Source of the DNA: Paracoccaceae bacterium
GTDB taxonomy: Bacteria > Pseudomonadota > Alphaproteobacteria > Rhodobacterales > Rhodobacteraceae
Direction: 5' to 3'
Length of the DNA: 64,000 bases
NCBI GenBank assembly: GCA_030148225.1
Contig: JASBTX010000033.1
Location: 1-64,000 of the forward strand
Part shown: positions 47,922 to 56,533 of the stretch, one piece after another
Position numbering within the stretch: position 1 is the stretch's first letter
How the letters are laid out: every line of letters starts with the position of its first letter
Notes under the pieces: model-generated
What the model was told of the DNA's origin: nothing
What the model saw: only the letters and a program-made list of their open reading frames with translations
Databases searched by the model: none
Made by a program: the position numbers and the translations under genes

Positions 47922-48956
47922 TTAGCGCGGCATGAGCGCCCAGTAATCCAGATCAAGCAATATGTCGGGCAGGTATTTTCCATCCTCACCCTTCAGTTCG
48001 GTCCCGCCATCACCCCGGGTCGCAACCAGACGCAGCCGGATGGCGTCAACATCGGGTGCGGCGGTTTCCGCCTTGTCCAGAACCTCGCTCCAGGCCCTGA
48101 CGGTATCGCCGGCATGGCAGGGATTGACATGGGAACCGGCATTCAGCCCGACGATCATCTGTGCATTGGCCAGCCCGTTGAATGACAATGCCCGGGCCAT
48201 CGATATCACATGCCCGCCATAGATCAGGCGGTTGCCGTCGGGCCGCGCCGTCCGGTCGAAATGCACCTTGGCGGTGTTTTGCCACAGCCGGGTGGCCATC
48301 ATATGCTCGGCCTCTTCGATGGTGACACCGTCCACATGATCGATCAGTTCACCGATCTCGTAATCCGACGCGCAATGCGGCTCGCCCGCCAGTTCAGTGT
48401 CATAGCCGCTGAATGTCAGCCCGTCCGGGATGATCAAATCGGCTGCGTCAACACCCGGAGCCAGAACCGGGACTACCGGATCAGGCGCGGGCGCATCGAG
48501 GTCGCGCTTGCGGATCATCACCCAGCGCACATAGCTGAGCACCGCCTCATCATGCTGGTTGAACCCGGTCGTCCGCACCCAGAGGACACCGGTCTTGCCA
48601 TTGGAATTCTGCTTGAGGCCTATCACCTCGGATGAGGATCTGAGCGTATCGCCCGGCCAGACGGGCCGCAAAAACCGGCCTTCGCCATAGCCCAGATTGG
48701 CCACTGCGTTCAGCGAAATATCAGGCACCGATTTACCGAACACCGTGTGAAAGACGATCATTTCATCGATTGGTGCCATCCGCAGGCCGCAACGGCGGGC
48801 AAATTCATCCGATGAATACAGCGCGTGCCGGGCCGGATAGAGCGCATGGTAAAGCGCCCGCTCACCGCCCGAAATCGTGCGGGGAACGGCGTGGGAAATC
48901 ACGTCTCCAAGTGCGTAGTCCTCAAAGAAACGGCCAGCGTTCGTCTTGTTCATCAT
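47922..48956 (-). CDS. mch: Mesaconyl-CoA hydratase (ethylmalonyl-CoA pathway)
   Basis: A 344-residue tandem MaoC (hot-dog) hydratase that interconverts mesaconyl-C1-CoA and beta-methylmalyl-CoA. The sequence follows the R. sphaeroides-type enzyme closely as I remember it: NAGRFFEDYALGDVISHAVPRTISGGERALYHALYPARHAL, ISLNAVANLGYGEGRFL, EEAEHMMATRLWQNTAKVHFD, ending LLDLDYWALMPR. ATG 48956 overlaps the stop of the DUF1737 gene (ATGA). The pathway assimilates acetyl-CoA without isocitrate lyase. Confidence 0.93.
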   Translation of the reverse strand: MMNKTNAGRFFEDYALGDVISHAVPRTISGGERALYHALYPARHALYSSDEFARRCGLRMAPIDEMIVFHTVFGKSVPDISLNAVANLGYGEGRFLRPVWPGDTLRSSSEVIGLKQNSNGKTGVLWVRTTGFNQHDEAVLSYVRWVMIRKRDLDAPAPDPVVPVLAPGVDAADLIIPDGLTFSGYDTELAGEPHCASDYEIGELIDHVDGVTIEEAEHMMATRLWQNTAKVHFDRTARPDGNRLIYGGHVISMARALSFNGLANAQMIVGLNAGSHVNPCHAGDTVRAWSEVLDKAETAAPDVDAIRLRLVATRGDGGTELKGEDGKYLPDILLDLDYWALMPR

Positions 48957-49156
48957 TGCTCGCTCAGCTTGAGATCGGGGTGGTATTCGCCCTCTGCTTC
49001 CTTTGTCACCGCCTGTCCGCACCGCATCACGCCGCGCGCCGCATCAAACGCATAGTTCGGTTCACCATAAAGGCTCCAGCCCTCGTTGAGCGCGCGCGTG
49101 ACCTTGTGACAAAAGGCGGATGTGTCATCCTCGGACAGGAAACGGTAAAGCTTCAC
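48953..49156 (-). CDS. DUF1737 small protein
   Basis: A 67-residue protein (MKLYRFLSEDDTSAFCHKVTRALNEGWSLYGEPNYAFD) of DUF1737, function unknown. Translationally coupled to mch by a 4-bp overlap and 2 bp after nnrU. The tight linkage hints at a role in acetyl-CoA assimilation, but the family also occurs elsewhere. Confidence 0.85.
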   Translation of the reverse strand: MKLYRFLSEDDTSAFCHKVTRALNEGWSLYGEPNYAFDAARGVMRCGQAVTKEAEGEYHPDLKLSEQ

Positions 49157-49158
49157 GA

Positions 49159-49725
49159 TCAGCCCCCCTGAAACGGGTTATAGCCCGCCCAGATGTGCAC
49201 ACCGGCGATCAGCCCGTACATGATCAGCGATATGACCACCAGCATCAGATCACGCTTTGCAGCACCGGGACGGGGCCGGTTCCAGATACCCTCGGCGGCG
49301 TTGATCACCCACATTTCGGCCAGTGCCCACATCCCCAGCACCCCGAACAACAACACCGATGCACTGTCGCCATTGACCAAGAGATGCGCCACCGACCAGA
49401 TCAGCACACCGGTCAGCATCGGATGGCGCAGGCGTGTCCAGATCACGCCTTTCGACATGCCGGCGCCAAAAACGATAACAGCCAACAACATCAGAAAGTT
49501 GTTCAGATAGGTTGCCCAGTCCGCGAAGGTATAGATCGGATCAACGGGGGCGCTGCGATACCCCCTGACCATCAGCACGACGCTGATCACCAGCAGGACC
49601 GCCATCAGCCCCTTGGATCCGCCTTCGCCCAGACGGTTTTCCATCCCGCGTCGCGCGGAAGGTGCCAGCCGCTTGAACATATGAGCCACAACCCACAGCA
49701 CCAGCCCGATTATCAAGAGTGTCAT
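49159..49725 (-). CDS. NnrU-family membrane protein
   Basis: A 188-residue membrane protein with about six segments; MTLLIIGLVLWVVAHMFKRLAPSARRGMENRLGEGGSKG and WTRLRHPMLTGVLIWSVAHLLVNGD are the NnrU signature. NnrU is linked to nitric-oxide metabolism in denitrifiers, but members in carbon-metabolism loci are of unknown role. The start ATG 49725 is 1 bp after the mcl2 stop. Confidence 0.85.
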   Translation of the reverse strand: MTLLIIGLVLWVVAHMFKRLAPSARRGMENRLGEGGSKGLMAVLLVISVVLMVRGYRSAPVDPIYTFADWATYLNNFLMLLAVIVFGAGMSKGVIWTRLRHPMLTGVLIWSVAHLLVNGDSASVLLFGVLGMWALAEMWVINAAEGIWNRPRPGAAKRDLMLVVISLIMYGLIAGVHIWAGYNPFQGG

Positions 49726-49726
49726 G

Positions 49727-50599
49727 TCAATCCTCCAGCTTCTGTATCGCCTCGGCCCGGGCGATGGTGGCGCGGGCGGTTTCGACATGCAGATTTTCAA
49801 CGATCCGTCCGTCGACCACGGCAACGCCGCTCCCTTCTGCCAGCGCCGCCTCATGCGCCTCGATCTGACGATGGGCCAGCGTGATTTCTTCCTCGGTCGG
49901 GGCGAATTCCGCGTTGGCGATGGCAACCTGCGCCGGATGGATCAGCGTCTTGCCGTCAAAACCCAGATCCCGGCCCTGTATACACTCGTCCCTTAGACCT
50001 TCTTCGTCACGAAACGCATTGAAAACACCGTCAACGCAGACGATCCCGGCATCGCGCGCAGCAAGCAGACAGGTTTGCAGACTTTGCATCAGGCCCAGCC
50101 GGTCCGCCCGGAACCGCGTGCCCAGCTCTTTGGCCAGATCATTGGTGCCCATCACGAACCCTTCCATCCGGGGAGCGCGGGCGATGCCGGCGGCATTCAG
50201 CACACCGCCGGGCGTCTCCATCATCGCCCAGATCGTGGCGCCGGACAGCCCCGGCAGCGCCGTCATGCGCTGATCCAGCCCCGTGATATCCTCGGCCTTA
50301 CCGACCTTGGGCAGCAGAATGGCATCGGGGCTGGCCCCGGCAATCGCCGAAAGGTCGTCCTGCCCCCATTCCGTGTCGAACCCGTTGATCCGCACGATGC
50401 GGTAGCGCCCGCCATAGTCAGCCTGGGCCAGTGTTTCGGCCAGCAGGCTGCGCCCGGCCTCTTTGGCATCCGGTGAAACGGCATCCTCCAGATCAAAGAT
50501 GATGGCATCAACCGGCAGGGTTGCGGCCTTGGCCAGCGCACGTTCATTGGATGCAGGAATATAGAGAACAGAGCGATAGGGTCTCTGAGGTGACGACAT
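49727..50599 (-). CDS. mcl2: (3S)-Malyl-CoA thioesterase, CitE family
   Basis: A 290-residue CitE/HpcH-type TIM barrel. The N-terminal RSVLYIPASNERALAKAATLPVDAIIFDLEDAV, MMETPGGVLNAAGIA, VMGTNDLAKELGTR and DGKTLIHPAQVAIANAEF match Mcl2 rather than the lyase Mcl1, which begins differently and is longer. It releases malate from (S)-malyl-CoA, ending the ethylmalonyl-CoA route. ATG 50599 fits the family; ATG 50614 possible. Confidence 0.9.
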   Translation of the reverse strand: MSSPQRPYRSVLYIPASNERALAKAATLPVDAIIFDLEDAVSPDAKEAGRSLLAETLAQADYGGRYRIVRINGFDTEWGQDDLSAIAGASPDAILLPKVGKAEDITGLDQRMTALPGLSGATIWAMMETPGGVLNAAGIARAPRMEGFVMGTNDLAKELGTRFRADRLGLMQSLQTCLLAARDAGIVCVDGVFNAFRDEEGLRDECIQGRDLGFDGKTLIHPAQVAIANAEFAPTEEEITLAHRQIEAHEAALAEGSGVAVVDGRIVENLHVETARATIARAEAIQKLED

Positions 50600-50856
50600 G
50601 ACAGGGCCTTTCATTTCGCGCGCAAATGACCGTCCCGCCCCGCCGATGGCAAGGGCTGAAATTGTCGCGCGCCCGCCGGGTGTTGCCAATTTGAGGCATT
50701 TGGCGAACGGCTGATTAACCCCGCATTTTTCCTTTCGGGCAAAGCTTTCCGCCACATCGCCCGGTGCTCGGGCAGATGATTGGGCAATGAATTCGGCAGT
50801 GCAGGCCGCCCAGCAATCAGTTCATGGATGGCCGGCACCCGGGAAAGGGTGAAGAA

Positions 50857-51165
50857 ATGAAGCAGGCAATGATTGGCCTATCGGTTGCGGTTGTCGTCAT
50901 GCTGACGACGGCCTTGCAAACCCACGCTCAGACCCGCCCCTGCGGCGAGCGTCTGAATATACTGCAAAGGCTGATGTCATCATACGGGGAAACCCGCCAA
51001 AGCATCGGGCTGGGATCGAACAACGCGATTGTCGAGGTGTTTGCCAGCCGCGACACGGGTACATGGACCATTACCGTGACAACGCCAAACGGTCAGACCT
51101 GCCTTGTCGCATCCGGCCAGGGGTTCGAGGTGTTGAACGAGGAACTGCCGGGCAGCGATGCCTGA
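50857..51165 (+). CDS. Small secreted hypothetical protein
   Basis: A 102-residue protein with signal peptide MKQAMIGLSVAVVVMLTTALQTHAQ. The mature domain (RPCGERLNILQRLMSSYGETRQSIGLGSNNAIVEVFASRDTGTWTITVTTPNGQTCLVASGQGFE) has two cysteines, perhaps one disulfide. I recall similar proteins in Roseobacters but no function. Convergent with the TSUP gene. Confidence 0.72.
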   Translation: MKQAMIGLSVAVVVMLTTALQTHAQTRPCGERLNILQRLMSSYGETRQSIGLGSNNAIVEVFASRDTGTWTITVTTPNGQTCLVASGQGFEVLNEELPGSDA

Positions 51166-51174
51166 TAGTACCGG

Positions 51175-51927
51175 TCACGTCAGACCCAGATAGATCAGGC
51201 GCAGACCTGTCAGGGTCAGCAGGATGTAGGTGATTGCAAAAAACGGGCGTTCGGGCACGATATGATGCGCCCGGACACCCAGCCAGGCGCCGATCACGGC
51301 AAAGGGCGCCAGATAGAGATCAGCCATCAGCGTCTGGGCGGTGAAAACGCCCAGAAAGATATAAAAGCCGAATTTCACGAAATTCACAGCCCAGAACAGG
51401 ATGACCGTGGTCGCCTGATAGGCGGTCTTGTCCAGATTCAGCGACAACAGATATATCGCGGCCGGCGGGCCACCGGCGTGGCTCACGAAACTGGTAAAAC
51501 CCGTAAGCGCGCCCGCCACCGTGGCCCCGACACGCCCGAACGGTCGATTGCCAACCTGCAGCAACCCGCCGCGCCGTGCCGCCTGATAGAGCACAAAGAA
51601 AATACAGATCACGCCGATCAGCAGCCTCAGGAAATCGTCCGAGATGATCGAAAACACGAAAAACGCGATGGTTATGCCCGGCACGCTGCCAATAATCATC
51701 CACTTGGCGCTTGGCCCGTGCCACTGGCCCCAATAGGGCCGGATCGACGCCACATCGATCAGCATCAGAAGCGGCAGCATCAACCCCAGCGATACCGCCG
51801 GGTCCAGCACCATGGCCAGAATCGCCGCCGAACCGAACGAGGCCCCCGAACCAAAGCCGCCTTTGGATATGCCCGCAAACAGCGTCGCCGGAATTGCCAG
51901 CGCAAAAAATGTCAGATCCAGTTCCAA
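51175..51927 (-). CDS. TSUP (TauE/SafE) family permease
   Basis: A 250-residue membrane protein with the two-fold TSUP repeat (IPATLFAGISKGGFGSGASFGSAAILAMVLDP and GALTGFTSFVSHAGGPPAAIYLLSL). Members export sulfite, sulfoacetate or related anions. Substrate unknown. Divergent from mdh across about 150 bp. Confidence 0.88.
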   Translation of the reverse strand: MELDLTFFALAIPATLFAGISKGGFGSGASFGSAAILAMVLDPAVSLGLMLPLLMLIDVASIRPYWGQWHGPSAKWMIIGSVPGITIAFFVFSIISDDFLRLLIGVICIFFVLYQAARRGGLLQVGNRPFGRVGATVAGALTGFTSFVSHAGGPPAAIYLLSLNLDKTAYQATTVILFWAVNFVKFGFYIFLGVFTAQTLMADLYLAPFAVIGAWLGVRAHHIVPERPFFAITYILLTLTGLRLIYLGLT

Positions 51928-51988
51928 GCGGCACTTCCCTTTCGCGAGAGAGGCTTAGTCGAACCCGCGCGCGAGCGAAAGCAGATGA

Positions 51989-53041
<1,053 letters not shown>

Positions 53042-53066
53042 CGCATTATCAGCATGATCAATTTCG

Positions 53067-53095
53067 GCGGGGCGTTTTGCGCCCCGCTTTTTTTT
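53067..53095 (+). terminator. Rho-independent terminator after mdh
   Basis: Stem GCGGGGCG/CGCCCCGC with loop TTTTG (53067-53087), then eight Ts. It separates mdh from the suc operon. Confidence 0.9.
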
Positions 53096-53145
53096 GCGAC
53101 TCACTTTTCCCTGATTACGCTAACATTTATACGGCCATAGCTTTT

Positions 53146-53176
53146 TGTGATCACACTAAAAAATTGTGTGATCACA
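53146..53176. promoter_or_regulatory. Paired TGTGATCACA operators upstream of sucCD-AB-lpd
   Basis: Perfect palindromes TGTGATCACA at 53146-53155 and 53167-53176, centres 21 bp apart, in an AT-rich 240-bp region between the mdh terminator and sucC. The near copy is 108 bp from the sucC start. Same motif, spacing and approximate distance as at sdhC. Confidence 0.8.
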
Positions 53177-53283
53177 AATCAGTCAAATTTCATCGCAATC
53201 CCGGGTTTGGTGCTAAATCCGGTTCCCTGCCCTAGCCGAACCGTGCCACAAAAACTGAAATTATCACGACACGGGATGTTTTC

Positions 53284-54477
53284 ATGAATATTCATGAGTA
53301 TCAGGCAAAGGCACTTTTGCGCAGCTATGGCGCGCCGGTATCAGATGGGCGCGCCGTTCTGCGGGCCGAGGACGCCAAAACCGCCGCAGGAGAGCTTGAA
53401 GGCCCGCTTTGGGTGGTCAAGGCGCAGATTCACGCGGGCGGTCGCGGCAAAGGTCACTTCAAGGAAACCGACGCCGGTGAAAAAGGCGGCGTCCGGCTGA
53501 CCCGCTCGGTCGAAGAGGCCGAGACCGAAGCCAAAAAGATGCTGGGCCGCACCCTGATCACCCACCAGACCGGCCCGGCCGGCAAACAGGTCAACCGGAT
53601 CTATATCGAGGACGGCGCGGGCATCGAAACCGAGATGTATCTCGCACTGCTGGTCGATCGCGGCACATCACGAGTATCTTTTGTCTGCTCGACCGAAGGC
53701 GGCATGGATATCGAGGAGGTGGCCGCCGAGACGCCGGACAAGATCCTCTCTTTTGCCGTCGATCCCGCCACGGGCTATCAGCCCTATCACGGTCGGCGCA
53801 TCGCCTTCATGCTGGGTCTTTCGGGCAAGCAGGTCAGACAATGCGTCGCCCTGATGGGCACGCTCTACAAAATGTTCATCGAAAAAGACATGGAGATGCT
53901 CGAGATCAATCCGCTGATCGTGACGGATACGGGCGAGCTCAAATGCCTCGATGCCAAGATGGGTTTCGACTCGAACGCGGTCTATCGCCATGCCGATATC
54001 GCCGCCCTGCGTGACGAAACCGAGGAAGACCCCAAGGAACTCGCCGCGTCGAAATTCGACCTCAACTATATCGCACTGGACGGAGAGATTGGCTGTATGG
54101 TCAACGGTGCCGGTCTGGCGATGGCGACTATGGATATCATCAAGCTCTACGGCGCCGAGCCCGCCAATTTCCTTGATGTCGGCGGCGGCGCGACCAAGGA
54201 AAAGGTCACCGAGGCGTTCAAGATCATCACCTCGGACCCCAATGTCAAAGGCATCCTCGTCAATATCTTTGGTGGTATCATGCGCTGCGATGTGATCGCC
54301 GAAGGCGTGGTCGCCGCGGTCAAAGAGGTTGGCCTGCAGGTGCCGCTTGTCGTCCGGCTGGAAGGCACCAATGTCGAAGAGGGCAAGCGCATCATCAATG
54401 ACAGCGATGTGGACGTGATCGCCGCCGATGACCTCAAGGATGGGGCGGAAAAGATCGTCCGGGCGGTCAAAGGCTGA
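53284..54477 (+). CDS. sucC: Succinyl-CoA synthetase beta subunit
   Basis: A 397-residue ATP-grasp subunit ([54 protein letters not shown]). Makes ATP or GTP while converting succinyl-CoA to succinate. First gene of the operon. Confidence 0.97.
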   Translation: MNIHEYQAKALLRSYGAPVSDGRAVLRAEDAKTAAGELEGPLWVVKAQIHAGGRGKGHFKETDAGEKGGVRLTRSVEEAETEAKKMLGRTLITHQTGPAGKQVNRIYIEDGAGIETEMYLALLVDRGTSRVSFVCSTEGGMDIEEVAAETPDKILSFAVDPATGYQPYHGRRIAFMLGLSGKQVRQCVALMGTLYKMFIEKDMEMLEINPLIVTDTGELKCLDAKMGFDSNAVYRHADIAALRDETEEDPKELAASKFDLNYIALDGEIGCMVNGAGLAMATMDIIKLYGAEPANFLDVGGGATKEKVTEAFKIITSDPNVKGILVNIFGGIMRCDVIAEGVVAAVKEVGLQVPLVVRLEGTNVEEGKRIINDSDVDVIAADDLKDGAEKIVRAVKG

Positions 54478-54481
54478 ACGG

Positions 54482-55060
54482 TTGACGCGGCGCGGCGCGA
54501 CATATGTCCATAAGGGTCGGGCGCGGCCTGTCACCACCTGCCTGCTGGCGGCTGGCATCGCTGTTGCGGCGCTTCAGGGCCCTGCAGTTGCCGCCAACAC
54601 GATTTCGCCGGAAATTGCCGCCACGCTCTTTGCCGATGCGACCGATCTCCTGCCTTGCCCGCGTCAGATCGAGAACGTGGCCTTTGCCCATGATTTCCTG
54701 TCCGCCGGATCAACGCTGATGGATCAGGATTACATCGATCAGTCCTTTGCGGATGCGACCGGTGATTCCGTTCTGACCGTCGCGCGCGAGATCACTCCGC
54801 TCGGGCCTCAGTATTCCACCCATCTGTCGCTGCCGGAAACGGATCGGGCCTATGCGAAAGCCATCGGAGCGGCGCTGAGGGGTCTCTATCTGCTCGAACC
54901 CGCCCCGCCGATGCGCGATCTGAAATCGGGCGCGGGCTATAGCTGGGATGTCGAGATACCGGCAGGCGACGCCAAGATCATATTGCGCCACGACCGCACC
55001 ACAACCGAAATATTTGGCCTCATGGCCCCACTGAAACCCGGAACGCCCGTGTTCTGCTAA
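54482..55060 (+). CDS. Secreted hypothetical between sucC and sucD (TTG start)
   Basis: About 192 residues from TTG 54482, 4 bp after the sucC stop, with AAAGG upstream; no ATG is available. The N-terminal basic stretch and [25 protein letters not shown] make a signal peptide. The mature part ([55 protein letters not shown]) has a C-terminal [15 protein letters not shown] with a terminal Cys. No family recognised. Its position within the suc operon suggests an accessory envelope role or passive insertion. Confidence 0.65.
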   Translation: MTRRGATYVHKGRARPVTTCLLAAGIAVAALQGPAVAANTISPEIAATLFADATDLLPCPRQIENVAFAHDFLSAGSTLMDQDYIDQSFADATGDSVLTVAREITPLGPQYSTHLSLPETDRAYAKAIGAALRGLYLLEPAPPMRDLKSGAGYSWDVEIPAGDAKIILRHDRTTTEIFGLMAPLKPGTPVFC

Positions 55061-55098
55061 GGCCCATGGGGCCGCAACGAAAGAAAGACGACGACCAG

Positions 55099-55980
55099 AT
55101 GGCCGTACTTGTAGATGAAAATACCAAAGTGATCTGTCAGGGCTTTACCGGCAGCCAGGGCACATTCCATTCCGAACAGGCGATTGCCTATGGCACCAGG
55201 ATGGTCGGCGGTGTAACGCCCGGCAAAGGCGGGCAAACCCATCTGGACCTGCCGGTCTTCAACTCCTGCCACGAAGCTGTGGCCGCCACCGGTGCAAATG
55301 CCACGGTGATCTATGTGCCGCCGCCCTTTGCCGCCGACTCGATCCTCGAGGCGATTGACGCCGAGATCCCGCTGATCGTCGCCATTACCGAGGGCATCCC
55401 CGTTCTGGACATGATGAAGGTCAAGCGCGCGCTGGAAGGAACGGCCACCACCCTGATCGGGCCGAACTGCCCCGGCGTCATCACGCCCGACGCCTGCAAG
55501 ATCGGCATCATGCCCGGCCATATCCACAAACGCGGATCGGTCGGTGTGGTCTCGCGCTCGGGCACGCTGACATACGAGGCCGTCAAACAGACGACCGATG
55601 TCGGGCTGGGGCAGTCGACCTGTGTCGGTATCGGCGGAGACCCGATCAAGGGAACCGAGCATATCGATGTGCTGGAATGGTTTCTGGCCGACGAGGAAAC
55701 CGAATCCATCATCATGATCGGCGAGATCGGCGGCAGCGCCGAGGAAGAAGCCGCCGCATTCCTGGCCGATGAGAAAAAGAAAGGTCGCTGGAAACCAACC
55801 GCAGGTTTTATCGCCGGTCGCACCGCACCCCCGGGCCGCCGGATGGGCCATGCCGGTGCGATTGTCGCCGGAGGCAAGGGCGGGGCCGAAGACAAGATCG
55901 AGGCGATGCGGTCAGCAGGGATCGTCGTGGCCGAAAGCCCGGCTAGCCTTGGCGAGGCCGTGCTCGAGGCGATTGGCTGA
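55099..55980 (+). CDS. sucD: Succinyl-CoA synthetase alpha subunit
   Basis: A 293-residue subunit. [35 protein letters not shown] is the CoA-binding region, and the phosphohistidine lies in [23 protein letters not shown] 55099 (MAVLVDENT) fits the family; the frame from 55066 adds eleven unrelated residues. Confidence 0.97.
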   Translation: MAVLVDENTKVICQGFTGSQGTFHSEQAIAYGTRMVGGVTPGKGGQTHLDLPVFNSCHEAVAATGANATVIYVPPPFAADSILEAIDAEIPLIVAITEGIPVLDMMKVKRALEGTATTLIGPNCPGVITPDACKIGIMPGHIHKRGSVGVVSRSGTLTYEAVKQTTDVGLGQSTCVGIGGDPIKGTEHIDVLEWFLADEETESIIMIGEIGGSAEEEAAAFLADEKKKGRWKPTAGFIAGRTAPPGRRMGHAGAIVAGGKGGAEDKIEAMRSAGIVVAESPASLGEAVLEAIG

Positions 55981-56038
55981 TGCAGGAGATGGCGGCAACG
56001 CAACACCCGGCCATTCCCCTGTCAGCGGGGGCTTGGCC

Positions 56039-56533
56039 GTGACGTTCCGTTCCGCCATCTCGATCTGCTTTCGCAAGTATCTGGTGTTCTCAGGTCGTGC
56101 GGCGCGATCAGAATACTGGAATTTCGTCCTGTTTCTGGTGCTGGCTGCCATATTGGCGGCGGTGCTGGATTATGTGCTTTTCGGCGCAGGTGAACTCGTG
56201 CGCACCGACACGGGTTTCAGCGCGGCATCCAACGGGCCCGTCACGGTTCTGTTCACGCTTGCCACGGTGATCCCCGGCATCGCAGCTGGCTGGCGGCGGA
56301 TGCACGATACCGGACGTTCAGGTCTTTTCCTGTTTTATCCGCTGATCGTCATGGTCGGCATTCTGGGTTTCGTTTCGGTCTTTGGCGATACGACAACCCT
56401 GTCGGCGGTTGTGGTTTCTGTGGCGCTGTTTGTTGCCGCGATATCACCGCTGATTGTCATCTGGTGGCTTACCCGCCCGTCCGAGCCCGGTGAAAACGCA
56501 TACGGTCCCAACCCTCATGAGGTAGCATTATGA
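56039..56533 (+). CDS. DUF805 membrane protein
   Basis: A 164-residue DUF805 protein from GTG 56039, with GGGGG upstream. FSGRAARSEYWNFVLFLVLAAILAAVLDYVLF, GWRRMHDTGRSGLFLFYPLIV and RPSEPGENAYGPNP are family marks. Four membrane segments. The function is unknown. It overlaps sucA by 4 bp (ATGA). Confidence 0.82.
   Translation: MTFRSAISICFRKYLVFSGRAARSEYWNFVLFLVLAAILAAVLDYVLFGAGELVRTDTGFSAASNGPVTVLFTLATVIPGIAAGWRRMHDTGRSGLFLFYPLIVMVGILGFVSVFGDTTTLSAVVVSVALFVAAISPLIVIWWLTRPSEPGENAYGPNPHEVAL

Noticed and set aside
49727..50599. Malyl-CoA lyase Mcl1 or citrate lyase CitE
   Set aside because: The N-terminus and motifs fit Mcl2, and no citrate lyase partner genes are nearby.
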